From: Reticulascus tulasneorum
Taxonomy: Eukaryota > Ascomycota > Sordariomycetes > Glomerellales > Reticulascaceae
NCBI GenBank assembly: GCA_001557505.1
Contig: LSAX01000011.1
Span: 2,170,001-2,234,000, forward strand
DNA: 64,000 bases
Direction of reading: 5' to 3'
Below the pieces are notes generated by a model. That model did not search any database. It had not been told where the DNA came from and worked only from the letters and a program-made list of their open reading frames with translations. A program made the position numbers and the translations under genes. Of the stretch, positions 12,208 through 24,634 are shown in pieces. Position 1 is the first letter of the stretch. Each line of letters opens with the position of its first letter.

Positions 12208-13110
12208 TTGTGTGGGTTTTAAAAAATGGGAGGCTTTTTGATTATCTTGTTATTTTTCGCTTCGCAACAGGCTGGACTGGCTCGGATATACCCCCGCGCA
12301 TGAGCGCGAGAGCACTGCAAAAAGTGAAGGTTATATAATAAGACCTTGGGGAGGACGTTGAGCTGTGGTGCATGGGCGCATGAAACTTGTATGGATGCAG
12401 ATGATTCTGATACATACTTAACCGGACGAACTGAACCTAGCATTTTAGAATTGGGATAATCCAACAGGGCCGCATTGTTTTTATCATGTACTTTATTCTA
12501 TCCCAAAAAGGAACATTTTACCAATTTCATAGCCACCCTAAACTGCTCAAACGTGATCTCAACTCCAGACTTGGCGATGCTTGAACATATTGTACTGAAG
12601 GGTTAATTGCGTGTCAGGAGGGTCTGAGGTTGGGTCAAATTGAGGCCGTGATTATGGCGACCCTGCCAGGTGGTCTCACCTGAAGCGAGGAGATTGGCAG
12701 AATTTGGCATCAGCTCACGTAGCAGGATTCTGGTTAACCGCGCATCAAGAATGGAAGGCTCGTGGTGTAGAAATGACCCGCTCAATCGTTCTTATGGTTT
12801 CTAGCAGTAGGCTTGTCGCTTCTCCGTCGCTCCCAGGTCACTCTACTTCCCGCTCTTCCAATCATTATCCTGGAATAGCTCTCGATGCCAGCTCGGCATC
12901 CGGCGTTTGCCATCCTTCGCACCACTACCGCCTCGGTATTCATCCAAAGTTGAGAGAAGACAGAAAGGCACCAGGTTCAAACCCATCAAACAACCCCTAC
13001 TGACATCTCTTCGTCCAATCATCCCGAACACCGACTTTTAGTCCCGTTGTGGTGACATGGTTGGTCCGCGAATTGTGTACCTCCGTCTATATATAGGTAG
13101 CCAATACCTC
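12208..13110. other. Intergenic between two convergent genes
   Basis: 3' flanks of the DUF3455 gene and the MAP kinase. No gene recognised. CATTTTAGAATTGG and nearby AT-rich stretches (12440-12540) probably hold poly(A) signals. Confidence 0.45.
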
Positions 13111-14634
<1,524 letters not shown>

Positions 14635-16200
14635 GGTGATAGGAGTGCCTTTTTCTGTTGCTTTGCGGGTATGGCGACGGGTGGGCGGTGGTGTTCCAAG
14701 TTCTCTCTGGGCGGCGCGGGGCAGGACGCAGAGATGCGATACAAGAGTTGGTCGACTAACAACAGCGGGAAATGGTGCAAGGATGGAATGGATCACGGGG
14801 TCCTTGGAACAAAGAAGCGGCGTCCTACACTTTATACAGCCTCGAGGTGCGGGAGGAGGAAGAGAAGGCTGGGAGGGGTGAGAAAGGGCTGATCTTTTTG
14901 TTTGTCTGTCTGTCTGACTTCTTCTGCCGGGTGGTGGGTGTTGTGCGATACCGAGATGGGATGGCAAGGCAAAAGCAGGAGAATCTGAAGGTGGGAAATG
15001 CCCCGCAGTAATCCTTGGCTCCTGGGCTGATTTGTTGGTCGTGGCTGTGACGACGCCTCCTTTCGCAGTGACCCCCCTGGCTGGTTAGTACCCATTGATG
15101 AGCGAGCACTAACAAAGGTGTGTAGTAATAGACTAGCAAGGTACTGACAGATTACTGCTGCTAATATTGTCCATACACACGAGAACACCGGTGACATAAT
15201 TAACTAGATAGCCGCTGAGCATCGTGATTGGGGGTTGCAGATAGCTGTAACCGCGCGACAAGGCTCCCAAAGATGGCTCGGGTATGGGAGGATTGAACTG
15301 TGATGTTGATCCAGGTCCGGGGGAAATGCTTCATTTGAACTCTTGTCTATTAAAAACAAGTCTCGCGAGCCTCTATTCCCACTGATGCCGTTGGTTACGC
15401 GGATGGATTCTTGACCAGCCAGAAAGGGCTGGAGCACTTGGTTGCTACCTCGCCCCTCCCAAATTTCTACCAGCAGCTCGCATGCGAAGCACTGTAAGTG
15501 AAAAAGGGCCATGCCGAGGCGAACACTACCTTAGACATCAAAGTCCTACGTAATAAAGAGTCGAGAATTTTTAGAATTTTTAAACTGTTACATGTGAGCA
15601 GATGTCCTGTTGCTGTCCCCCCTCAAAGTCCTAGGCTGCATCTCACCCGGGAAGCCGGCCACTAGACTCCCTATCTTAGGTATCTAGGCGGCCAGATCGA
15701 GGGCCTGGAGACCCTGCGGATTATAGGGCTGAAGGGCTAAGGTCGTCAGCCGACGCCAACCTGTTCCTGAAGGATGGCCAGCCGTGATTGAGAGGACCAC
15801 AACTGCCCTTGGTGGTAGCTCTTGGCTACTAAATATCTCAACAGCGTTGCCAGCAAACCATTCAAGGCAAATGAAAAGATTCCATCCTTGCGTCTGCGCT
15901 TGGTATTGACTGGGGTTGGGGGGTTTATTGTAACAAAACACTCCCAGCTTCAATATTGAGTGCTGGTCCCCTAACTTCTCGTGGTAAGGTACCTAAGCAA
16001 TGACCAACAATCTAGCTCTTCCTCCATCATGGGCACACAGCCTACACATAAGCTATCTAGGTACCGGACACAAAAGCTGACGAACAGTGCATTAGGTAGC
16101 TACTAATGCGACTTGCCTCTCCTCTATCGAGCCAAAGTGTTTTGGGTATGTCCACCTCATCGACAGGCTACGCTGACCATTACATCCAAAGCGGCCTGCG
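14635..16200. other. MAP kinase upstream region, no other gene
   Basis: Long leader/promoter side of the kinase. Holds a short GTCT repeat (about 14899-14915) and GT/CT-rich tracts. The remaining ORFs (14832-15197, 15204-15512 and others) are not recognisable. Confidence 0.45.
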
Positions 16201-16843
16201 TCAAGGTATATCGACATCGGGGAACACTTCTTTTAAGAAATTCTTTGAGAACCTCGTACACTGCTGGTATGCCGTCTCGAAACCCTCATTGCCACCGTAG
16301 TATGGATCTTCGACAATCTCAGGCCGCTTTGTACCTGCAAACTCGCCAAAAAGCATGACCTTCGCCTTCGACTCGGGCTTCCCACGGTGTTGTAGCCTCT
16401 GCAGGTCCGACAGGTTGGATCGGTCCATCGCGAACACGTAATCGAACTTGTCGAAATCGGATGGTTGTACCTACAATGAGACAATTTAGTTGACCCATAG
16501 TTAGAAGAATCCGGATCATGGGGCAGGCTTTGGGTTTCAAAATACCTTTCGACCTTGATGCACATAGTCTGCGATGCCATGGTCTTCCAGAGTCGACATT
16601 GTGCGATGGTCTGGAGGATCACCTACATGATATGCCGCTGGGATTTGAGGTCAGCTTGGAACTCCAATGTGGCGTCCCGTAGCCAGGATATCTTCGTCAC
16701 ATACCGGTCCCGCACGAGTCGATTCTTCCAATCAAGTCCTTGTACGGAGGCTTCCGGGCAATCGACTGAAAGATGCCCTCAGCCATGGTAGAGCGGCAAA
16801 TATTGCCGAGGCAGACGAACAGAACTGATACTTGTTCGGGCAT
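16201..16843 (-). CDS. LTP1: Low-molecular-weight protein tyrosine phosphatase
   Basis: Three exons: 16843-16705, 16637-16546 and 16470-16201 (501 nt, 166 residues, normal for the family). The N-terminus carries the P-loop VCLGNICRST (nucleophile Cys 11, Arg 17). The second exon begins in the conserved stretch GTAAYHVGDPPDHRT. The general-acid Asp is in EDPYYGGNEGF near the C-terminus, and YVFAMDRSN is also typical. The enzyme removes phosphate from phosphotyrosine and small aryl phosphates in the cytosol; natural targets in fungi are poorly known. It is divergently arranged with the VOC gene at 17374, sharing about 530 nt of upstream sequence. Confidence 0.94.
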
Positions 16844-17373
16844 TTTGATCACTGGCTCCATACAGGTGATGTTGACATGTGGAGGGACGATCTGGTTAAA
16901 AATCGCACCTCGTCCTCGAGTTGTCTGCCCTCCATCACCTTATCGCCCCATGGAGGGGCAGTTCACCGTACGAACACTTTTTCCTCTCACACTGTAACTA
17001 CCAATTATTTGCACTTAAGGTACTTGTAAGGTAAGGTAGCTATGTAGTAAGTTACTGGTGCACGTGACTTCGCGTCTCAAGTGCGTCTTTAGGTTCCCCT
17101 CGATTCCGGCATGGCGCGCGTTGATTGTCGAGCTATCACAATGGAGCGCATCAAGCTGCAAGCCACATCACCGGAGTCAAATGACCCCGCTCTTACTCTG
17201 AGTCTTATTGATCAAGCGATCTGCAGTTATAAATACCCCTCTCCGGAAGCCATGGATCTATGCTTTCTCTTCTCTCGAATCCCTGAACATCACAGATTCA
17301 GACAATCCTCTCCGAGATACTTGATATAACTACTGTGCTTCTCGTCTTGCCCATACATACCTAGTCAACCAAT
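16844..17373. other. Shared divergent promoter region
   Basis: 530 nt between the start codons of the phosphatase (minus) and the VOC gene (plus). Contains the motif run TTAAGGTAC/GTAAGGTAAGGTAGC at about 17015-17040, also seen in other spacers of this window, and a TATA box nearer the VOC gene. Confidence 0.5.
17228..17235 (+). promoter_or_regulatory. TATA box of the VOC gene
   Basis: TATAAATA followed by CCCCTC, 146 nt before the ATG at 17374, with a pyrimidine-rich stretch (about 17260-17310) between. Confidence 0.55.
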
Positions 17374-17866
17374 ATGGCTGATTGGAAGCCGCCTAAGTTT
17401 GGATCTCCTGTTTGGATTGGCATCAATGCCAGTGATGTCGAGAGAGGTAAGAATCTCTCATCCTACGCTACCTCTCACGCTGTCTTCATCGCCAGTTCAA
17501 TGCGCTAATTATAGAATAGCTGGCCAGTTCTACAGAGCTGTGTTCAACTTCCCTTTCAAGGCTGCATCCGCCGGGTACAAGCCGTCGGAACTGATGGCGT
17601 TTGACTTCAACCCCAATGGCGTGAACCTCAGCGGGGGCATTCAGAAGGTCCCCGAGTCTACAGGCACTCTCCGCACTGGGTCCGGTGGGATATGTGTCCA
17701 CTGGTTTGTCGAAGACCTCGGTCAGACGAGTGACTTGATCAAAAAAGCTGGAGGCAAGATGCTCAGCGAAGCCGAGAAGGAGGGCAAGTTCGGCCTCTAC
17801 CGATACTTTGAGGATGTTGAGGGTAATGTTGGTGCCATATACCAGATGGTCAGCTCGGCAGAGTGA
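17374..17866 (+). CDS. Glyoxalase/bleomycin-resistance (VOC) fold protein
   Basis: Two exons, 17374-17446 and 17520-17866 (420 nt, 139 residues). The intron is GTAAGA...GAATAG; the nearer acceptor TTATAG was rejected because it gives an immediate stop. Sequence MADWKPPKFGSPVWIGINAS, then AGQFYRAVFNFPFK (start of the VOC helix), SGGIQKVPESTGTLRTG, VHWFVEDLGQTSDLIKKAGG and a C-terminal YRYFEDVEGNVGAIYQM, whose Glu/Asp is the usual last metal ligand of a VOC module. One full domain of two beta-alpha-beta-beta-beta units. Such proteins bind a divalent metal and act on small ketones, diols or drugs; the substrate here cannot be told. Confidence 0.87.
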
Positions 17867-19897
17867 TGAGCAATGGCTCAGAGCGCTTCTCAGTGTCGGA
17901 GATAAATTCTAAAGCTCACTGAAATTATTTGCTGCACGGCCGTGGTGAGGTCATTTAGGACTTGCTTGAGCCATGTCTGCATGAGTTGCTATCAAGATAT
18001 TCAATCTATAGCTTCAAACATCTTGGTTATCTGTGTCAACGAAGTCGGAATAAAACCGCCTCAATCTGGACCTAGGTGGCTGCTTAGAAACCGTCCGCCT
18101 GCTTTCTATTGGATCTGGCTGTAGATTGAAGTCGGCCAAACAGTAGCCGCTGGGTCGTGGCAGCATTACAAGTATCTGCAATCCTGTGGATCTGCTGTCA
18201 TTCTTGTCAGTGTGTCAAGCCAGTTGACGATTTCTCGCTTGTAGTGATCGGCCCGCAAGCCGAGGTGACTGTTAGCGGTTTCTTACTCCTGCAAGAGGAC
18301 CAATCATCGATCCTGAGGTTGAGCCGGCGTTGATATTCTTATGAAATGGCATAGCTGCAAGAGCATGTTTGATTTTGGTCAGGTCAATGGGTTTCGCAAT
18401 TTGCAACGAAGAACCGAGGTGACTTCGGTCATGTTGCTTCAATCCCGCCAGACCAGGCAGCAAGTCGTAAGTCCAGGTCCAGCAATCGTGGCAAGTCAGC
18501 GTCGAAGCTACCGTGATCTTCAGGACCTAACAAGCAGCCAGATTCTCATTTGGATCGATAGGGTTTCTTGAAATTTCTGAAGAGGCAGCTAAAAGACGCC
18601 TCCGAGACTGTCCCGCTACATGCTTTATTAGTCGGGTTTAACGGGACAGTCACATGTCGTGGCAGTCTGACGCCTTGGCATCGCCAATCTGCAGGGGTTG
18701 ATGATCTACATGTTCGGCATTCTCTGGTACCTTTGCTGCTCGAAATCTTACACCTGGTTTCTAATTTCTCATCATCGATTACATATTATGTGCATAGTAA
18801 AAAGATCATGCTGTCTGCTTCTGTTAAGCCAATGCCCGCTACGTGGTAAACGAACCTTCTTCATCTCCCAAGTCTTTGAGAAGTCCCTTCCGACTCATTG
18901 TCGCTGAGCCCATCTAATCTATCTGACGGCGTTGCGAAACTAACGCAGGTCCTGCACGACACAGATCGAAAATGTGTTTCAGGCAGAGCCCGGTCTAATC
19001 TGACGCCACTTTCGGTTGTTCAAACTAGTGCATACAAGCGTGGGTTCTGCTCCGAGGCGCTTACTAGGGAGCCTCCGAGGCTATACAACCAAAGGTGGAA
19101 CTCCATCAATCTTATTCCAGAGACCGAGTACGAAGCATGTCATCTCTGATACCCCTAACATTTGCATTGTAACAAATGACAATGGCAAATCCTTGGTCTC
19201 GTGCGTTTGGCCGTTGTTAAATATGCACAATGGCAACTTTGCCAAGTAGAGTTATAAAAAACTGCAAAGTTCTGATGATATCATGCGGAACGAGGCAAGG
19301 ACAGTCGAGCCGGATTTCTAGCTCTTTGCTAACTGCTGGCCGTCCCGGCCTGTCAGCTTGACCATGGAATTCCACCGTTCTTCAAGTTCTCCGAACAGGA
19401 GGCCAGGGATACCCTCGTCAGACACAACCGTCACATGCAAGAGCATTATTGCGATGATCATTGCCGATTGGCCTTGCCCCCACACGCCACGACCCCGAAC
19501 CCCATCCGCCCGATTGACACTCGGATCATCACTCGTCTCTCCAGATTTGGGCAATGGGAACTTTTCGTGCCGCCGTGCCTGACAGACTTGCTATTAATCG
19601 TCCCTAATAAGCCATGTACCTTGCCTTGCTGGCAGTTGCGAGTCTTGCTAGTGTATGCCTGTTGAAAAGGGCCGGTTTTTATTTATCTACCGACCTTGGC
19701 AAATGCTTTGACCTTGCCTCCATAACTCTTCTTAAATAATACAAAGCTCGTTGCTGGCTCATTGATGTTCTCTGAACCTACTCGGCCCTTCGCGATCCTA
19801 TTCAAGTTTCCGGTCACCCTCAGTGCAGCTCCAGCCAACTTACCCTCTACCCGACGGAACATCCAATAGCTTGCATTTTCAGCTTATCAAAGTCAAA
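17867..19897. other. Long spacer, no gene recognised
   Basis: About 2 kb. Holds the inverted repeat at 18606-18651. ORFs such as 18568-18849 and 18898-19149 have no recognisable similarity. The last about 200 nt (AAATAATACAAAG near 19733, then CT-rich DNA) look like the CFEM gene promoter. Confidence 0.45.
18606..18651. repeat. Perfect 10-bp inverted repeat with 26-nt loop
   Basis: Left arm GACTGTCCCG (18606-18615), right arm CGGGACAGTC (18642-18651). No coding context. Could be the terminal repeat of a tiny relic element or a transcript hairpin; chance is possible. Confidence 0.6.
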
Positions 19898-20377
19898 ATG
19901 AGGTATTCTATCGTCGCCACTCTCTTCGCCACCTTCGTCGTTGCCGACATTCAGGAGTTGGTCTCTCAAATACCTACCTGCGCCGTCAAGTGCCTTACCG
20001 ATGGTGCTGTATCTATTGGCTGCACAGTAGGTGACTATGCCTGCCAATGTGGGAAGTTTGACGAGCTGGCGACAGTCGTCACGCCGTGTCTCGCAACTGC
20101 TGGGTGCGGCAGCGGGGACGTTGGCAGTAAGTTTCCCTTTCCCCAACTTCGACAAGTGGAAACGTGTGACTGACGGGCTTGAACAGCGGTCCTAGAAGTC
20201 TCCAGCAAGATCTGCGTGGAGGTTGCTGCGGCAGACACTACGCCAACTGACTTGGAAACAATGCCCTCTGCCACCGGCGATGCCATCAGCACCACTTCTT
20301 CTCCTGCTGCGGCTCCGACCTTGCATGCTGCCAGCTGGGCTGGTGCTGCTGCTCTCGTTGCAGCTCTAGCTCTGTAG
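19898..20377 (+). CDS. Small CFEM-domain protein, probably GPI-anchored
   Basis: Two exons, 19898-20126 and 20187-20377 (420 nt, 139 residues). The ATG at 19898 opens a signal peptide (MRYSIVATLFATFVVA). The CFEM pattern of eight cysteines is complete: IPTCAVKC, SIGC, YACQC, TPC, AGC and, after the intron, KIC. An Asp lies in the GCTVGDYAC stretch, the place of the haem-ligating Asp in haem-binding CFEM proteins. A Ser/Thr/Pro-rich linker and a hydrophobic C-terminus (SWAGAAALVAALAL) suggest a GPI anchor. CFEM proteins act at the cell surface in haem uptake, adhesion or as secreted effectors; which one applies is not decidable. An in-frame extension upstream of 19898 exists, but the signal peptide marks the start. 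Confidence 0.92.
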
Positions 20378-20664
20378 ACGGAATCTACTCCATCTACTTC
20401 GTGTATAACATCGTTAGCTTAATAGAGGTCAGTTAGGGGCAGGCATGGTTGTAAAAGCAATATTCCCAAAGATATCAGTGCTTCTCACCGCATACAACTG
20501 GATTTCGAACCAAGTCAGGTAGTCTACATCTAATGCATTTATCAAAGTATATGAACAAACAAACAAACAACTCTACACCCCCCATTGTAAGAATCTTTGC
20601 GGCATGTAAAAGGTATAACACAGTGATCGCTCGTGAAAAGGGCCATGACGGCATGGCAAAAGCT

Positions 20665-22038
20665 CTAGCCCATACCAAATTTACCCAACGCACTACCATC
20701 ACCCCCATCACCACCGTTGAACCACGATTGCAGCTCGTCAAGCTTGCCGAAGCTCTCAGCATATTCCATGCCTTCTCTCCTTCTCTTCTCCACCATCTTC
20801 CAGTCCCATTCGGCACCAATCACCACCTCTCCCAGGTCTGTTTCCTCGCCAACTCCATCTTCTCCCCCGCGCCATCCTCCGGGTCGCTCGGGAAGGAGAC
20901 CACTTGCTTCCATGGGGATCGTTGGATGGATTGTCAGCCGCCCAAGTTTGAAGACATATTTGCTCAAGCCCGTCGCGTAGATCTTGCTCTCCCAGTCCGC
21001 CGTCGACGCACTCGCTTTGCGGGTCTTCGCTCTGCCAAAGGCAAACTTGGGGTCTAGCCACTCTGTTGGCTTCGCCATGCCCTTCGGCACGAAGTGAGTG
21101 ACAATATAAAACCACTTGCGGTCCCAGGCTAGTACACGGCTCCACATTTCGTACTTCGCGTAAGGTTTGATCTCGCGCCGGAACGAACAATGCACGGCAC
21201 CGAGCATTATACCCATCTTGCCACGCACCGGCTTCAAGGTAATATCGTCCACAACAAGCTTTGTCATTGCGTTGTTGTCGAGCCTGCGGAAGCCGGGGCG
21301 CAGGAGGTAAGTGGCAAGGTGGCTACGACTGACGTCGAGGTCAGAGAAGTAGGTTGAGTTGGACTTGTGGATGTTGTAGTCAATCTCCAAGAGAGGCGCA
21401 TGACTCTCCGAGATCATGGGTCGGAAGAGCGACCTGGGGCCGAGTTGAGGGGATTTGCGGTTAAAGCAGTGGAGGAGGATGGCGTTCCATACCCGATACT
21501 GGCGAGGCGGTTCTGTCAGTCTGACTTCCGAGGTCATGAGGGTTTGTAGCACCGCAGCAAAATAGACTTACGGTCCAAACAAATGGCATGTTCTTCATGT
21601 TGAACAGTACGAACAGTAGCACCAAGATCCGATTGATCCGGCCTGGTCCGGTGAAGTACTGCACCAGCACCCTCTTCCACTGGACCTTCCATGCTGCGTA
21701 TGCCAGATATGTCGCAGCAAGTGGTTTGATGAGAGGCACAACGCGACCCAGAATTCTGTCCGGGTCCGGATGCGGCGCTTTCGAAAGGGCCGGTGGCATT
21801 GCGGGAGGAATGTCTCACTTTGATGAGCACAGCGATCCGCTCAGCGAGAAGACTTCCTATCCGACAAAGATCTTTTCGCAGGTGCTGACTTGACGAAAAT
21901 ACCAGCAAGGAGATGCCGCACCGCGCCAAGGGCCAAGATTAAGAGAACGATAGCCCAGAGTGGAACAGAGCGAAGATGGCACAGGAGGGTACTAGAGCAT
22001 TTGGCGAGAAGAGAGGAGCTGGCTGGTGACAGAGGCAT
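20665..22038 (-). CDS. THEM6-like hotdog-fold thioesterase family protein (4HBT_2)
   Basis: Three exons: 22038-21903, 21813-21572 and 21498-20665 (1212 nt, 403 residues). The N-terminus has one membrane segment (VPLWAIVLLILALGAV), then KAPHPDPDRI, a second hydrophobic stretch (RILVLLFVLFNMKNM), then the hotdog region: HAPLLEIDYNIHKSNSTYFS (Asp and His at the usual start of THEM6-like domains), DLDVSRSHLATYLL and LGAVHCSFRREIKPY. Often annotated 'capsule polysaccharide biosynthesis' or 'thioesterase' in fungi. Acyl-thioester hydrolysis on a membrane is inferred from the fold. The acidic Gly-rich C-terminus is probably disordered. The first acceptor (GTGAG before ACATTC) was chosen because it avoids the TGA just upstream and keeps frame. 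Confidence 0.82.
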
Positions 22039-23500
22039 GGGATGGGGAGGGTGAGCAGATTACCTACTGTGACATATCAGCATCGCCGAGCCTTTCTCGG
22101 CGCGATTCATCTTTCGTCAGATTTGTTGGGCTGGGATGTACTAACCAATCCGACTACGTACTATGTGGCGTTAAGTGCTGATAGAGTCGCATACAGGTAC
22201 GGAGGATCAGTACTGTTTAGAGGTAGGTGCGGCCAGTCTCAGGGGTGGTGGGGGGCTCCTACGGTGGACATTCGGTGTCAGATGCCGCTATGCTAGACTA
22301 GTCCTTATTACTATAGGCAGTAATAAGGAGTACTTGGACTGCATTGTCCTGCCCGAGAACCCACCACGGTTTTTATTCCTCAGGGGTTCCGGATTTCATG
22401 TCAGATGTACATAGTACACAAAATCACTGGTCAGTTCGTATTGTAGACCATCTCACGTGGACGGTGGGGGGTTCCGTACCTGGGTCTGAATCACTGAACC
22501 TCGGCTCAGCCTTATCCTCCAACAAAGTTTGTTACTCTACCAATGGCACGAATTTGGTTTACATGTATGTAGCTGATTTGGGATGCCGTGGGAAAGAGAG
22601 CGAGTGCCCGAGTGCGCAGGAGACAGACACTGAGTTTCCTGTACTCTATCTAGATGGACCCATAATATCTTTAGGTCATGCTCCATCATGCCGGTTCGAT
22701 ATTTGAAGATTACTTGCTCCTCAAATATTGCTTTCTTCTGGTGTATGGCCTCCAAGAGGCAGTGTAAGTAAGCATACAGCACGTCTCAATTCCTCGAGCC
22801 ACACGGGCAATGGAAACTTGGGTTTCACCGCACCGTATTGTTGATCAGTGATTAATGATTGGGATCAAGAAGAGAGGTATCGTTCAACTATCCAACACGC
22901 AACATGGCTCTGCTTCACCACTTAGTGAGACTTTTGTTTAGACGACTTGGCCATACAGATATTAAGTTCGTCCAGGTCGTTATTGTCTACCTGTGTGGTA
23001 GATAGATGGAGTGAATGACGACGATTCGGTCCAGTGCAAGGACTGAGTTTCGGTGATGCTCTATCACGTGATGTTGCCACCAGACATCTGGCCAATCAGA
23101 CATTATCAGTTTCTCCGCAAAATCCATCGTCGCCTCCTCGATTCTCAATGGCTGGAACTTCTGTTTGGTGTCGGGAGTGCGGGAAGAAGCTCTGCACCAT
23201 TCGGTCATACGACAAGAATTTGGCGGCAACCTCCTTCCCTTTCCCTCCCCTCCCATCCCATCCATCTTCTCTCCTCTGCCCATCTTTGATTTTGAAATTC
23301 CTACTTCATCCTTCATCGGAGGAGTTTACGATCACAACAAGAACGAACCGAGCACGCACGGCACATTCTCTCGATCCTGAAGCAGAGACTTTACTGCTTT
23401 TCCGCTCTCAGATGTCAACCCCCCCATCCAGACCGTGAGCACTTCTCTCACAACACCACCTCCAATACGAATACTCGGCCGCAACGAGGGAAGGAGCAAC
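22039..23500. other. Divergent promoter region, no gene recognised
   Basis: About 1.46 kb between the thioesterase (minus) and the PRELI gene (plus). ORF 22344-22706 is unremarkable. Pyrimidine-rich tracts at about 23230-23290 and 23440-23470 are likely leader sequence of the PRELI gene. Confidence 0.45.
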
Positions 23501-24220
23501 ATGGTTCTCACGCACACGACGAACCACACCTACTCACATCCCTTCCCGACCGTGACGCTTGCCTACTTCCTTCGCTACTCCTCCCCGAAGCTCAATCCCT
23601 TCTCTACACACGTGCTCAGCACCGACACGATCAGCAGCTATGTGGATCCGGATACTGGCCGGTTGCACACCACTCGGATTCATCTAAAGAAGTCGAGGCT
23701 ACCTGCCACCATCTTCAAATTGCTGCCAACCTCTGTCACTGGCGGTGGTGGCGCTGAGAAGGCATCCTACATCCTGGAGACGAGCGTCGTTGATATGCGG
23801 GAGGGTTGGATGCGCACAGAAAGCAGGAACTTGAACTTCATGAACGTGCTGTCCGTGTTCGAGAAGCAGCACTATAGCCTGCCAGACCCGACCCATGCTG
23901 GTACGAAAGACGCGAAGTTGACGGCAACCGACGTTAGCACAACTTTGGTGTACCGCTCACGCCTGGGCGAACGCCTGCGTGGCAAAAGAGGCCAGATCCC
24001 GGAGCAACAGGAGCAAAAAGATGCGAGATGGCTTTCAGGCTGGATGAGTGGACTTGGCGCCCGAGGAATTCAACGAAGCATCGAGAACCTGGCTTCGACC
24101 AAGACACAAGATCAGTTGGGAAAGAGTCGAGAGGGAATGCGAGTGGTACTTGAACGGCTTCGGAATAACGGAGTCGTCGGTGTCCTGGAAATGATGAGAC
24201 GGGAACGAACCTTGGCTTGA
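23501..24220 (+). CDS. PRELI/MSF1 family mitochondrial lipid-transfer protein (Ups2/Ups3-like)
   Basis: Single exon, 239 residues. The ATG at 23501 (AGCAACATGG) begins MVLTHTTNHTYSHPFPTVTL, matching the family's invariant start at the very N-terminus. The frame upstream has no ATG. The PRELI/MSF1 domain runs to about residue 180: FLRYSSPKLNPFSTHVLSTD, DPDTGRLHTTRIHLKKSRLP, ASYILETSVVDMREGWM, TESRNLNFMNVLSVFEKQHY and STTLVYRSRLGERLRGKRG. These proteins, with Mdm35, carry phosphatidic acid or phosphatidylserine across the intermembrane space and feed cardiolipin and PE synthesis. A loop GGGGAEKA inside the domain and a long polar helix at the end are noted. Ups1 versus Ups2/3 cannot be fixed by eye. 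Confidence 0.9.
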   Translation: MVLTHTTNHTYSHPFPTVTLAYFLRYSSPKLNPFSTHVLSTDTISSYVDPDTGRLHTTRIHLKKSRLPATIFKLLPTSVTGGGGAEKASYILETSVVDMREGWMRTESRNLNFMNVLSVFEKQHYSLPDPTHAGTKDAKLTATDVSTTLVYRSRLGERLRGKRGQIPEQQEQKDARWLSGWMSGLGARGIQRSIENLASTKTQDQLGKSREGMRVVLERLRNNGVVGVLEMMRRERTLA

Positions 24221-24634
24221 GCATCCGAGTGATCGTGGGAACTGTCGTTCGGCCAGGACGACGCTTTGCGCTTTCGTTTCTCCCCATGTACAAAAAACTG
24301 TTGTATCATACCCCTGTTTATAGCGTGGCGCTTCTCCCAGGTTTGTCGGTTTAGGTGGCGTTCTTTCTTCTACCCATCACGACGAAAAGAATTGTGACAG
24401 TCATGCCGGAAAGTTGTATGACATCCCCTCTCTTGTACCCAGACTTGGAGGTCTGGTGTGAGACACGCAGGCAGACCCAGAAAGTTCAATAAATTATGTT
24501 GAATATCGTGCCGTGCCTATGGTATTTCTGTCTACTACCTCAAGAAATCGTGTGTCCAACTTATACCGGGTTCTCAATGCCGTCATACAATCTCTCTCAT
24601 CTCTACTAATTCGTTCTCCGGCTGTTACCTTGCG
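24221..24634. other. Spacer between convergent genes
   Basis: 3' flanks of the PRELI gene and of the carboxypeptidase relic. AATAAATTATG at about 24487 may serve poly(A). No gene. Confidence 0.45.

Noticed and set aside
12968..12985. GGTTCAAACC resembling a tRNA B box
   Set aside because: No paired T-stem and no A box at the right distance upstream.
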